From assembly GCF_009932475.1 (NCBI RefSeq), contig NZ_BJOV01000005.1:248001-312000 (forward strand): a stretch of 64,000 bases of DNA, written 5' to 3'. The notes under the pieces are model-generated. The model had not been told where the DNA came from and did not search any database. It worked only from the letters and a program-made list of their open reading frames with translations. Source of the DNA: Gordonia spumicola. Lineage in GTDB: Bacteria > Actinomycetota > Actinomycetes > Mycobacteriales > Mycobacteriaceae. A program made the translations under genes and the position numbers. Shown here one piece after another: positions 52,185 to 61,160 of this stretch; the first letter of the stretch is position 1; every line of letters begins with the position of its first letter.

Positions 52185-54772
52185 GGATTCACCGGTTGAA
52201 GGTCGCCGACTTCCGCGGCATCGCCGAACGGGAAGTCGTCTTCGCCGATTCCGGAGTCACCGTCATCGAGGGCGACAACGAGGCGGGCAAGTCGTCGATG
52301 GTCGAAGCGCTCGATCTACTCCTGACCACCAGGGACAAGAGCGGCAAGGCCTCGGTGCGGGCCGTCCAGCCATCCGGGCGGGACGTCGGGAGCGAGGTGA
52401 CCGCGGAGATCTCATGCGGCGTCTACCGGTTCGAATACTTCAAACGGTTCAACAAGTCGCCGGAGACGTCGCTGACGATCATCGAGCCGACGCCCGAACA
52501 GGTCACCGGGCGAGCCGCGCACGAGCGGGTGGAGCAGATACTCGACGAGTCGCTCGACCGGACGTTGTACCGGGCGCTGAGCCTGCTGCAGTCGGCCGAC
52601 CCGGAACTCGGTGCGTTGACCGACAGCACCGCGCTCTCGCGCGCACTGGATCGGGCGGCGGGCGACGTCGACGACACCCGGGCGGGGGAGAGCGCGGCGA
52701 CGCAAGACCTGCTCGCCGCCGTCACCGCCGAGTACCAGAGGTACTTCACCGCGGCGCAAGGCCGTCCGACGGGCGAGCTGCTGCAGGCTCGCACCGCGGC
52801 GGACGAGGCCGCGACGGCGGTCGCCGAACGCGAACGGATTCTCGCGTCCGTGAAGGAGGCCACCGACAGGCTGCCCGGTGTCGCGCAGGCGATCGCCGAT
52901 GCCGCCGCCGTGGAGTCGGAGCAGCGCGTGGAGCTGGCGAGACTCACCGCGGAGGCCGCGCAGGCCGACGCGGTTCTCGAGAAGGTGGAGAAGGCGAAGG
53001 CCGTCGTCGCGCAGCGTCAGGCCGAGGTGAACGCCGCGGCCGCGGTGGTCAAGGCCCGCGCCGACCTCCGCAAGCGGGTCGGGCAGGCCGAGTCGGATGT
53101 CGCGTCGGGCCGGGTCGCGGCCGACGGCGCTCGTGCCGACGCCCACGCGGCGCGCGAGCGCGCCGCCGACCGGGACGTGGAACTCCACGAGGCCACCGCG
53201 AAGGTGACGTCGTTGCGCGAGCGGATCGTCGCCGCCGAAGCCGCGGCTGTGGTGGCGGCGGATCGGCGTCGACGAGCCGAGACGGCGCAGAAGCTCGCGG
53301 AGATCGAGCGGCTGACGGGGGAACTGCGTGCGGCGAACGACACCGTCGCCGGCCTGATCGCCACCGATGACGACGCCCGCGCGGCGTCCGACATCGACCG
53401 CGAGATGACTCGTGTGCAGGCGCGGCTCGACGCGGGCGTGGCGACGGTTGTCGTCACCCCCGTCGGAGGCGCGGTGACCGTCGACGGCGAGTCGCTGACG
53501 GCGCAGACGCGGCTGACCGCGGCGCATCCGCTGTCGATCGAGTCGGAGTCCCTGCGGGTCGAGGTGCTGCCTGGTGCGGACGCCACGGAGCTGGCGACAG
53601 CGCTCGCCGACCTGCACCGCCGCGAAGCCGACCTCGTCGAACGGTGCGGCGTCGAATCGTTGGCCGACATCGCGATCGCGGCGGCGCGTCGTGCGGAGGC
53701 GGTCGGTCGTGTCCGGGAGATGGACCGTGCGATCCGCCGTGAACTGGGTGAACGCACCGTCGACGAGCTGACAGCTGAGCGTGCCGCCCTCGATGCGCGC
53801 ATCCCCGCAGGCGAACCCGAGCGTTTCGAGGACGTCGGTGCACTCAGGGTGCGCGAACGCGACGCCTCCGAGGCGGCCGCGCGATTCGAGCGCGTGCGCG
53901 ACGTGGAGCGTGCCGCCGAACGTGAGCATGCGGCCAAGGCTCAGGTGTGGGAGGAGTCCGGCGCGAAGGCCGCGGTGTCGGCCGGGGCACTGCGCGAGGA
54001 GCTGATGCGTGCGATAGGCGAGGCGTCCGATGCGGACCTGGTGGCCGCGTCGTCCGCTGCGGTCCGTGAACTGGACTCGGCACAGACCGCGGCGGCGAAG
54101 ATCACGGCAGAGGCGGTCAGGCTCGACGTCGACGGAGTACGTGGGCGCGCCGATGAGGCCGATGCGGCGCTCGAGCGAACGCGAGGCAAGATCGCCGACC
54201 TGCGCACGCTGCAGACAGAACTGGTCACCCGGCTCGAAGTGTGTCGTAGTGACGGCAGGTTCGACGAATTGTCGGACGCGGTCGCCGACAACGACGCCGC
54301 ACAGGCCGCGCTCGAGCGGGTGACGGCCCGTGCGCGCGGTGCCCGCGTGTTGTACGAGACGTTGCAGCGCAAGCGGACCGAGACTCGTGCCAGGTATGTC
54401 GACCCGTTCACGGCACGTCTGGAGGAGTTAGCGGCACCGGTGTTCGGGGACGGCGTTCGATTCCACGTTGCGGACGACTTCCAGATCCAGACGCGGACAG
54501 TCGACGGCGTGACCGTCGACGTGCGTGCACTGTCGGGTGGCGCCCAGGAACAGTTGGGATTGCTCGCGCGGCTCGCGTGCGCGTCGCTCATCGACGACGC
54601 CGACGGCGTTCCGGTGATCCTCGACGACGCACTCGGCTACACCGACCCCACTCGACTCACCTCGATGGCACACGTCCTCAGCGACGCCGCGGGCGACGCC
54701 CAGATCATCGTCCTCACCTGTACACCGGACCGATACCGCGACGTCCGCGACGCCAAACTCATCGCGGTCTGA
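52181..54772 (+). CDS. SbcC/Rad50-like AAA ATPase (Rv1278-like)
   Basis: The 863-residue protein has an N-terminal half-ATPase (FRGIAEREVVFADSGVTVIEG and Walker A GDNEAGKSS), long Ala/Glu/Arg-rich coiled-coils on both sides of a middle beta-rich stretch (VVVTPVGGAVTVDGESLTAQ), and a C-terminal half with signature LSGGAQEQLGLLARL and Walker B VPVILDDAL. It has no CxxC zinc hook (the middle has one lone Cys), so dimerisation differs from Rad50. It is translationally coupled to the SbcD-like gene. DNA-end repair is the likely role. Confidence 0.88.
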   Translation: MRIHRLKVADFRGIAEREVVFADSGVTVIEGDNEAGKSSMVEALDLLLTTRDKSGKASVRAVQPSGRDVGSEVTAEISCGVYRFEYFKRFNKSPETSLTIIEPTPEQVTGRAAHERVEQILDESLDRTLYRALSLLQSADPELGALTDSTALSRALDRAAGDVDDTRAGESAATQDLLAAVTAEYQRYFTAAQGRPTGELLQARTAADEAATAVAERERILASVKEATDRLPGVAQAIADAAAVESEQRVELARLTAEAAQADAVLEKVEKAKAVVAQRQAEVNAAAAVVKARADLRKRVGQAESDVASGRVAADGARADAHAARERAADRDVELHEATAKVTSLRERIVAAEAAAVVAADRRRRAETAQKLAEIERLTGELRAANDTVAGLIATDDDARAASDIDREMTRVQARLDAGVATVVVTPVGGAVTVDGESLTAQTRLTAAHPLSIESESLRVEVLPGADATELATALADLHRREADLVERCGVESLADIAIAAARRAEAVGRVREMDRAIRRELGERTVDELTAERAALDARIPAGEPERFEDVGALRVRERDASEAAARFERVRDVERAAEREHAAKAQVWEESGAKAAVSAGALREELMRAIGEASDADLVAASSAAVRELDSAQTAAAKITAEAVRLDVDGVRGRADEADAALERTRGKIADLRTLQTELVTRLEVCRSDGRFDELSDAVADNDAAQAALERVTARARGARVLYETLQRKRTETRARYVDPFTARLEELAAPVFGDGVRFHVADDFQIQTRTVDGVTVDVRALSGGAQEQLGLLARLACASLIDDADGVPVILDDALGYTDPTRLTSMAHVLSDAAGDAQIIVLTCTPDRYRDVRDAKLIAV

Positions 54773-54861
54773 GCTGCGGTCCCCGGTCGTCGGCGTCGCT
54801 CACGCCACCCCGGTGTTGGGCGCGCGGACAGCGGTGCGCTACTGTTGCTTTCGCTTGACCG

Positions 54862-54937
54862 GCCCCCCTAGCTCAGGGGATAGAGCGTCTGCCTCCGGAG
54901 CAGAAGGTCGCAGGTTCGAATCCTGCGGGGGGCACCA
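54862..54937 (+). tRNA. tRNA-Arg (anticodon CCG)
   Basis: The 76-base cloverleaf reads GCCCCCC/GGGGGGC in the acceptor stem, with D-arm GCTCAGGGGATAGAGC, anticodon stem TCTGC/GCAGA around CTCCGGA (anticodon CCG at 54895-54897) and T-arm GCAGGTTCGAATCCTGC. CCA is encoded at 54935-54937. It reads CGG codons. No integrase or duplicated 3' end is seen. Confidence 0.97.
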
Positions 54938-54943
54938 GTGCAG

Positions 54944-54991
54944 CGAATGCCGTCGATCCAGACCGATTCGGTCTCGGGTCGGCGGCATTCG
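54944..54991 (+). terminator. Stem-loop after tRNA-Arg
   Basis: CGAATGCCG (54944-54952) pairs with CGGCATTCG (54983-54991), with a nested GACCGATTCGGTC hairpin between, starting 7 bases after the tRNA. It probably ends the tRNA transcript. Confidence 0.7.
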
Positions 54992-55108
54992 TCATTCCGA
55001 TGCACTGCCCGACGGTCCAGGGTCGGCCGCTTCACCGATCAACGGATCGAATCGCGTCTGAATGACGTGGAATGTGTCTATACGGCGATTGCTGGCTATC
55101 GTGAGCCC

Positions 55109-56806
55109 GTGAAATCCAAAGCGGTGGTCGACAGGTTGCGGGATCCGGCGCTGCTGTCGTCCGCGGCGATCGGAGTCGGGGCCGGATTGCTCGCGGTGGC
55201 GGCGTGGCTTGCGGTGTCGGCCCTGGTGTGGGGGACCCCCAACGAGTCGCAGAACGCTTACGGGACCAGGGGCGAGACGCGGTTCAGCGACATCCGCGTC
55301 CCCGTCGCCGGAGGTGTGGCCGTCGTGGCGGCGTGCATCCTCGCGGTGATCGCTGTGTTGCTCGTCGTGCATCGCCGACCGGCGCGCCTCGGAACGCGGC
55401 GGGCGATCCTCATCCTGGCGTTCTGCGGCGTGGTGGTCGTGACGGTGGCCGCGAAGTTCGCTCGCCTCACCGGCGCCCGCACCGACGACTGGGGGACGCA
55501 GGGATCGGGCTTTCAGGCGACGGTCGACGCCTGGTGGATCTGCCTCGCCGGGCTGATTGTTGTGCTCGTCGGAACTGCGGCGACCTGGTTCTCTGCCGAT
55601 CCAGGGCCACGACTCGTCACCGTCGGAGTCTGGCTCCTCACCGTCGTCGTCGGCGTCGGCGCCATCGGACTTCCGCCCGTCGAAGACGGCGAACTGACCG
55701 TGGTCCATGCGGAGATGCAGCCGAAGGCGAGCACGGTGCCCGCGGACGTGGCGGTGCCTGGGCGCGTCATCGCGGGGCTCCGGTCCGACTGGCCCGCCGT
55801 CGGACCCGGGTACGTGACCGGCATCGACACGGACACCGATAGCGGCGTCGTCACAGCCGACATCGTGATGCACAATGCGTCCGACTCGTCGGAACGGTGG
55901 CGGCTGCGGATTCCGGACGGCGTCTACACGTCCGCGGCGGTCCACACGATGGCCGGACGCCGCCAGCTCGTGGTGGCTGTCCATGAAGCCGACGGGGACC
56001 GGACCTGGTACGGCATCGATGTATACGACGGCGACATCCTCTGGAAGCGGGTGGCCGCACCACCGTATCTGTCGAACTCGAGTCGAAACGGGGCGCAGAC
56101 CAGCTATCACCTGCTGACGCGGTCTCGCGGTGAGGCGACGGTCACCGCTGTCGATGTGGTCACCGGCCGCGACGCCTGGACATGGCGTGCACCGGCGACG
56201 TGCGGGATCTCCTCGCTGGCCGATCGTCCGATGGACGTGATGGTGCTGCTCCAGTGTCCCGACCGCACGCGAATCGTCAGGATCGACGCGGCCACGGGCC
56301 GTGGACACGACCGTGTGGCGGGCACTCCGGACGGCCTCCGGAACATTGTGGAGTTGGAACAGGCTCGCGGGCTCGACGGCAGGCGTTTCGGGGGATCTGT
56401 CGGTGGATACGGCCCGAGTGGGGAAGACTTGCCCGACCGCATCGTCGATCTGACGACCGGACGGAAGCTGGCTGCCACCGGAGAGTTCACCTGCGACGAG
56501 GCGACGAACTGTCTCATCGCGGACGGGAAGAAGAACGTCACGCTCCGCTCATTGACAGGTGAATATCCGGACGTCGCGTTCGCGAGTTCGGACGTTCCGA
56601 AGTCGGTCATGGTTCTCGAGGCGTCCGTGGTGTGGACGACGAGCACCCATGTCGTCGTCGCCGACCGGGCCACGGGCCGCATCCGCACGGTCGACGGTTC
56701 GTACACCGATCCGACAGTCGTCGGCGGCGGAGTCTTCCTGCAGTCGTACGTAGATCGCGACGACACCGAGAGTAGCGGGCTGTTCCTCCCAGGAGTTCAC
56801 GCATGA
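55109..56806 (+). CDS. Five-TM membrane protein with extracytoplasmic PQQ-like beta-propeller (first of tandem pair)
   Basis: The 565-residue protein has five hydrophobic helices in its first 200 residues (from LLSSAAIGVGAGLLAVAAWL to VTVGVWLLTVVVGVGAI). Its odd number places the large C-terminal domain outside. That domain has PQQ-like repeats (YGIDVYDGDILWKR; VTAVDVVTGRDAWTW) and paired cysteines (FTCDEATNC; CGISS and QCPDR). GTG 55109 is the likely start. Its stop overlaps the next gene as ATGA. I know no function; a scaffold or ligand-binding envelope protein is plausible. Confidence 0.75.
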   Translation: MKSKAVVDRLRDPALLSSAAIGVGAGLLAVAAWLAVSALVWGTPNESQNAYGTRGETRFSDIRVPVAGGVAVVAACILAVIAVLLVVHRRPARLGTRRAILILAFCGVVVVTVAAKFARLTGARTDDWGTQGSGFQATVDAWWICLAGLIVVLVGTAATWFSADPGPRLVTVGVWLLTVVVGVGAIGLPPVEDGELTVVHAEMQPKASTVPADVAVPGRVIAGLRSDWPAVGPGYVTGIDTDTDSGVVTADIVMHNASDSSERWRLRIPDGVYTSAAVHTMAGRRQLVVAVHEADGDRTWYGIDVYDGDILWKRVAAPPYLSNSSRNGAQTSYHLLTRSRGEATVTAVDVVTGRDAWTWRAPATCGISSLADRPMDVMVLLQCPDRTRIVRIDAATGRGHDRVAGTPDGLRNIVELEQARGLDGRRFGGSVGGYGPSGEDLPDRIVDLTTGRKLAATGEFTCDEATNCLIADGKKNVTLRSLTGEYPDVAFASSDVPKSVMVLEASVVWTTSTHVVVADRATGRIRTVDGSYTDPTVVGGGVFLQSYVDRDDTESSGLFLPGVHA

Positions 56807-58197
56807 CCGACATCCCCGCCGCCGACCCGGCCCCGCGGACGCTGAGCGCGTACGCGATCGGCGCGTGCGTCGGGCTGGCGATTCTTGCACTGGCCGGAGG
56901 CGTCTTCGCATTGACCTCCGAGTCGCCGGTGCTCGACGCCGATTCGACCGTCGCTTCACTCAGCGCTGTCGCGATCGCCGCGGCGGCGTGCACGTTCCTC
57001 GCTGTCGCGGTCGTCGTGTGCCTGCGTGGACGGCATCGCGGCGAGATCGCGTGGTTCGTCGGGTGGCTCGCCGGCCCGTCGACCATCGCGACGATCGTGT
57101 TCGCGAGTCATCTCGGCAAGGATCCGGACCTCTACCGCTTCCTCGATTCGCGCGGCGCGGTCGTCGCGTCGTTGGCTGGCGCGGTGGCGGGCAGCGTGGC
57201 GCTGGTGGCGACTCTCGCCATTGCGGTGAGCGGCGGGCGTCGAGGCGTACTCGTCGCGATGCTCACGGCGATTGCCGTGGTCGCTGCGGGTGTCGGAGGC
57301 TCGGCACCGTTGATGCGTGCCTACGCGGACACGCCGTGGATGCCCGTGGTCGTCGAACCGGCCACACCCCTCGGCGGCATGCCCGACGCCGTCGGAGCGC
57401 CGGTGTACCGGATCGACATCGCCGAGCGGGGCGACGTCACCGTCCACGGCGGGATGGTCATGGTCGCGGAGGGCTCCAAGTTGACAGCGCGTGACGCGCG
57501 CACCGGTCGAACGGTCTGGAAGGTGCGCTTCGGGGACCTCAGCCCGGCAGGCCGGTCCGGGCCTGCGCTCCTTCAGCAAGAGGTCGTCCGTGGCGGTACC
57601 GCGATCCGTATCGGCCGTGAGGGCGGGGTCACCCTCGATGTCGACATCCGCACTGGTCGTGTCGTGTCGCGCGGACGACTCGTGAAAGAGGAGTCCGGGA
57701 CGGGGAAGAACTCGACGAGCCTCCCGGACGGGAGGACCGTCACGATGTCGAGCAACGATCGCGCGACGGTCACCGATGCGGACGGCCGCGTCATCGACGA
57801 GTTCGTCGTTCCCGAGAACTTCAGCGTCGATCAGCTCGCCGACGGTCCGCGCGGCATGATCGTGCTGTCGTGGTCGTCCGATCCAGGCGACGGCACTCTC
57901 CGGATTCGCGACGTGGCGCGGCACCGTACCGTGACGGTGGACCTCGCCGGCCTGCACCTCACACCCGGCGAGACCCTCAGTATCCGCGAGGTCGCCGCTG
58001 TCGGTGACAATCTGCTCATCGCTTCGAATGACACGCTGGTCACCGTCGACGTCGATCGCAACAGGGTGGTGTCGCGAACTCCGTCGCCGTGCGGCTTGCA
58101 AGGGTGGATGTTCGCTGCCTGGTCCACCCCGGGCGCGACCATCGTCCGGTGCAGCAGCGCGGTGGGTGACAGCCGATTCTTGATAGGCATGGCCTGA
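56803..58197 (+). CDS. Five-TM membrane protein with extracytoplasmic PQQ-like beta-propeller (second of tandem pair)
   Basis: The 464-residue protein repeats the architecture of its neighbour: five helices within about 175 residues (AYAIGACVGLAILALAGGVF to GVLVAMLTAIAVVAAGVGG) and a C-terminal propeller with LTARDARTGRTVWKVRFGDL and VDIRTGRVVSR repeats. It is shorter, with two cysteines in the last 50 residues. It is translationally coupled (ATGA) to the first, which implies that they act together, perhaps as a heteromer. It is followed by a long imperfect hairpin. Function is unknown. Confidence 0.72.
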   Translation: MTDIPAADPAPRTLSAYAIGACVGLAILALAGGVFALTSESPVLDADSTVASLSAVAIAAAACTFLAVAVVVCLRGRHRGEIAWFVGWLAGPSTIATIVFASHLGKDPDLYRFLDSRGAVVASLAGAVAGSVALVATLAIAVSGGRRGVLVAMLTAIAVVAAGVGGSAPLMRAYADTPWMPVVVEPATPLGGMPDAVGAPVYRIDIAERGDVTVHGGMVMVAEGSKLTARDARTGRTVWKVRFGDLSPAGRSGPALLQQEVVRGGTAIRIGREGGVTLDVDIRTGRVVSRGRLVKEESGTGKNSTSLPDGRTVTMSSNDRATVTDADGRVIDEFVVPENFSVDQLADGPRGMIVLSWSSDPGDGTLRIRDVARHRTVTVDLAGLHLTPGETLSIREVAAVGDNLLIASNDTLVTVDVDRNRVVSRTPSPCGLQGWMFAAWSTPGATIVRCSSAVGDSRFLIGMA

Positions 58198-58224
58198 CTC
58201 TGTCGAGCCCGGTCTCAAGTGTTG

Positions 58225-58295
58225 CCAAACTCAGTACCGAGACGGGCACTCGCGGGCAGTATTCCCTCGAGTGCCGATCTCAGTACTGAATTTGG
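58225..58295 (+). terminator. 28-bp imperfect stem-loop after the propeller pair
   Basis: Arms 58225-58252 and 58268-58295 pair at 24 of 28 positions around a 15-base loop; a perfect stretch is TCAGTAC/GTACTGA broken by one mismatch. It lies 27 bp past the second propeller gene and before the ECF41-type promoter. Confidence 0.7.
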
Positions 58296-58359
58296 GAGGC
58301 TCGGATCAGATAGGCCTGTGCCCGACCCTGGGATTGTGATCGGCGGCATACCGTCGACG

Positions 58360-58386
58360 TGTCACAGGGAGGCGGCGGGCGGTGTC
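58360..58386 (+). promoter_or_regulatory. Putative ECF41-type promoter of the oxidoreductase-sigJ operon
   Basis: TGTCACA (58360-58366), 16 bases, TGTC (58383-58386). ECF41 sigma factors are known to recognise TGTCACA with CGTC at -10, so this differs at one -10 base. Transcription would begin near 58393, before AGAGGGA and ATG 58426. Confidence 0.55.
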
Positions 58387-58425
58387 CCATGTATGTCCAC
58401 CACCGACGCTAGAGGGAGTCACACC

Positions 58426-59466
58426 ATGAAGATCGTGATCGCAGGGGCCGGATACGCGGGAACAGTCGCGGCGAACCTGTTGGCGCGCAAGGGCAGCGGA
58501 TTGACGGTCACGGTCGTCAGTCCGCACGCGCAGTTCGTCGAGCGAGTCCGACTGCACCAGGAGATCGCTGGAACCGGACAGGCGACGCGGCCATTGTCAG
58601 AGATGCTCGACGGACGCGTCGCGCACCGGAAGGCCGCAGTCGAGAAGGTTGACGACGGAGTCGTCGAACTGTCCGACGGCACGTCGCTCGATTTCGACCG
58701 CATGATCTATGCGGTCGGAAGCTCGGCCGCCGCACCCGAGGGGACCCTGGCGGTCGGAGACGTCGACCAGGCTTGCGAAGCCGCCCGACGCCTGCGGGCC
58801 CTCGAAGAAGGGGCGGCGGTGACCGTCGTCGGGGCCGGACTGACCGGAATCGAAGCGGCGTCGGAGGTTGCCGAGCAGCGCCCCGACCTGGTGGTTCGGC
58901 TCGTCGGCGACGAGCTCGGCGCGTCGCTCGGAGATGGCGCGCGGCGCAGAGTCGCCGAGGTGCTGTCGACTCTCGGCGTCGAGGTCGTCCGCGGCACGTG
59001 GACGACTGCCGACAACTCGGACCTCACACTGTGGGCGGTGGCCGCGCAGGTCAGCGACCTGGCCGCGCTAAGCGGTCTCGACACCGATGAGACGGGCAGA
59101 GTGCGAGTCGATCCACAGCTCCGCAGCACCAGCCACCCCACCGTGTACGCGGTCGGCGACGCAGCCGCGGTGGCGGGAACACGCGCCAGCTGTCAGGCCG
59201 CACTCCCGCAGGGCGCCCATGCCGCGAAGAACATCATTCGGGAGACGGCGGGACGCCGGCCGACGCCGTTCTCGATGTCGTTCGTCGGGCAGAACGTGTC
59301 GCTGGGCAGGCACGACGCGGTGATCCAGCACGCACATCGCAATGACGACCCCAGTCGGATCTGGTTCGGCGGACGCGCCGGGGCGATGTTCAAGGAGCAG
59401 GTGTGCCGCTTCGCGGCTCGGTCCGCCAGAACGGGTTCCGCGGTGACGTTCCCGGGGCCGAGATGA
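58426..59466 (+). CDS. FAD-dependent pyridine nucleotide oxidoreductase
   Basis: The 346-residue protein has GAGYAGTVAANLLARKG (FAD loop, residue 7), RLHQEIAG, VVGAGLTGIEAASEVAEQ (NAD(P)H loop) and VYAVGDAAAVAGTRASCQAAL (second FAD motif), as in NDH-2-like enzymes. AGAGGGA at 58411-58417 supports ATG 58426. Its stop overlaps the sigJ start as ATGA. ECF41 genes are known to sit with oxidoreductase genes of this kind, which are often the sigma factor's main target. Confidence 0.88.
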   Translation: MKIVIAGAGYAGTVAANLLARKGSGLTVTVVSPHAQFVERVRLHQEIAGTGQATRPLSEMLDGRVAHRKAAVEKVDDGVVELSDGTSLDFDRMIYAVGSSAAAPEGTLAVGDVDQACEAARRLRALEEGAAVTVVGAGLTGIEAASEVAEQRPDLVVRLVGDELGASLGDGARRRVAEVLSTLGVEVVRGTWTTADNSDLTLWAVAAQVSDLAALSGLDTDETGRVRVDPQLRSTSHPTVYAVGDAAAVAGTRASCQAALPQGAHAAKNIIRETAGRRPTPFSMSFVGQNVSLGRHDAVIQHAHRNDDPSRIWFGGRAGAMFKEQVCRFAARSARTGSAVTFPGPR

Positions 59467-60332
59467 CGGCCGACGACTTCGTCGAGCATCGCCCGCTGCT
59501 GTTCTCCATCGCCTACGAGATCCTCGGCTCGGTCGCCGACGCCGAAGACGTGGTCTCCGACAGTTGGCTGCGGTGGCGCGACGTCGACCGAGCCGGTGTG
59601 GAGAATCCCCGCGCGTATCTGGCGCGGATCGTCACGCGACAAGCCCTCAACGCGGCACGCAGGGCGGGACGACGGCGGGAGGACTACGTCGGCCCGTGGT
59701 TGCCGGAACCGCTCGAGACGTCCACCGACGATGCGCTCGACCACATCCTGACCGGGGAGGCGGTGACCACCGCGATGCTGCTCGTCCTCGAGACGCTGAG
59801 CCCGCCGGAACGAGCGGTGTTCGTCCTGCGCGAGGTGTTCGCGTTCGAGTATTCGGAGATCGCCGCCGCCGTCGACAAGAGCGAGTCGGCGGTCAGGCAG
59901 ATCGCGAGCCGCGCCCGAAACCACGTGCGGGCCAGACGCAATGCGGCCGTCGCCGAACCGTCACAGGCGCAGGCGGTAGCCGAACGCTTCCTCGCGAGCG
60001 CCGTCACCGGCGACGTCCAGGGCCTCATGGACACGTTGGCGCCCGGCGTCGTCTTCCTCGGCGACGGCGGGGGAGTCGTCTCGGCGGCCCGCAGGCCGGT
60101 CCACGGGGTCGATCACGTCGCGCGCCTGCTCGTCGGGCTGCTCGCCAAGGGGACGGACATGGGCGAGATGGGTTTCCGGATGACGGTCGTCAACGGCATG
60201 CCCGCGGTCATCACGTCCATCGACGGCGTGGTCGACAACGTGACGTGCGTCGAGGTGATCGACGGTCGGGTGACCGCCGTCTACGTCGTGCGGAACCCCG
60301 AGAAGCTGGGCCGCCTACGCTCGGTGTCATGA
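59463..60332 (+). CDS. sigJ: ECF41-family sigma factor (SigJ-like)
   Basis: The 289-residue protein has sigma regions 2 (LLFSIAYEILGSVADAEDVV) and 4 (LSPPERAVFVLREVFAFEYS; VRQIASRARNHVR), with the linker motif WLPEP. A C-terminal SnoaL/NTF2-like domain (about 165-289) carries DGGG. These are the two ECF41 hallmarks, by which the fused C-terminus tunes activity without a separate anti-sigma factor. ATG 59463 overlaps the oxidoreductase stop, and its own stop overlaps the AroE-like start. Confidence 0.88.
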   Translation: MTADDFVEHRPLLFSIAYEILGSVADAEDVVSDSWLRWRDVDRAGVENPRAYLARIVTRQALNAARRAGRRREDYVGPWLPEPLETSTDDALDHILTGEAVTTAMLLVLETLSPPERAVFVLREVFAFEYSEIAAAVDKSESAVRQIASRARNHVRARRNAAVAEPSQAQAVAERFLASAVTGDVQGLMDTLAPGVVFLGDGGGVVSAARRPVHGVDHVARLLVGLLAKGTDMGEMGFRMTVVNGMPAVITSIDGVVDNVTCVEVIDGRVTAVYVVRNPEKLGRLRSVS

Positions 60333-61159
60333 CCACACCGCACGCGCGGGTCCTCGACCGCGACACCGTCCTCTGCGTCTCGCTCGCGGCGAGGCCGTCG
60401 AACATCGGCACCCGATTCCACAACCGGCTGTACAACGACCTCGGCCTGAACTACGTCTACAAGGCGTTCGCGCCGGCCGACATCGCGTCGGCGGTCGCCG
60501 GGATCCGGGGGCTGCCGATCCGTGGCGCCGCGGTCTCGATGCCGTACAAGGAGGCGGTGATCCCGCTGGTCGACGTGCTCGAGCCGTCGGCGGCCGCGAT
60601 CGACTCGGTCAACACGATCGTCAACGACGACGGTGTGCTGCGGGGGTACAACACGGACTATCAGGCGGTCGCCGACCTGCTCGCGGCGTCGACCTTCGAG
60701 CGCGGTGCGCGTGTCGCGGTCGCCGGGAGCGGCGGAATGGCGAAAGCGGTCGTCGCGGCACTGAGGGACACCGGTTTCACCGATGTCACGGTGGTCTCGC
60801 GCAACCGGGAGACCGGGCGTGCGCTCGCCGAGAAGTACGGATTCACTCATGTCGTCGACCTGGCCGACGCCCACCCCGCGATCCTCGCCAACGCCACCCC
60901 GATCGGCATGGCGGGCGGACCGGGCGAACACGAGCTGCCGTTCTCCCGAGGCGCGGTCGACGCGGCGACCGGCGTGCTCGACGTGGTCGCGATGCCGCCG
61001 GACACCCCGCTCGTACGGGCCTCACGCGCCCGCGGTGTGGAGGTGATCAGCGGCGACGCCGTAATCGCGGGCCAGGCCGCGGCGCAGTTCGCCCTGTACA
61101 CGGGCGTCACCCCGACGCCGGAGCAGATTCGGGCCGCCTCGGAGTACTCGCGGCAATAG
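60329..61159 (+). CDS. Shikimate dehydrogenase-like protein (AroE paralogue)
   Basis: The 276-residue protein has the AroE fold: AVSMPYKEAV (catalytic Lys), SVNTIVNDDGVLRGYNTD (catalytic Asp), GSGGMAKAVVAALRDTGF (NAD(P) loop), NATPIGM and GQAAAQFALYTG. The shikimate carboxylate-binding S-x-S is replaced by PSNIG, and the usual Tyr in DxxYxP is Ala (DVVAMPPDT), so the substrate may differ from shikimate. ATG 60329 overlaps the sigJ stop (ATGA). It belongs to the ECF41 module rather than to an aro cluster. Confidence 0.83.
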   Translation: MTTPHARVLDRDTVLCVSLAARPSNIGTRFHNRLYNDLGLNYVYKAFAPADIASAVAGIRGLPIRGAAVSMPYKEAVIPLVDVLEPSAAAIDSVNTIVNDDGVLRGYNTDYQAVADLLAASTFERGARVAVAGSGGMAKAVVAALRDTGFTDVTVVSRNRETGRALAEKYGFTHVVDLADAHPAILANATPIGMAGGPGEHELPFSRGAVDAATGVLDVVAMPPDTPLVRASRARGVEVISGDAVIAGQAAAQFALYTGVTPTPEQIRAASEYSRQ

Positions 61160-61160
61160 C

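Noticed and set aside
54862..55108. tRNA-Arg as a possible phage or island attachment site
   Set aside because: No integrase gene, no duplicated tRNA 3' end and no foreign gene cluster follow it within the window.
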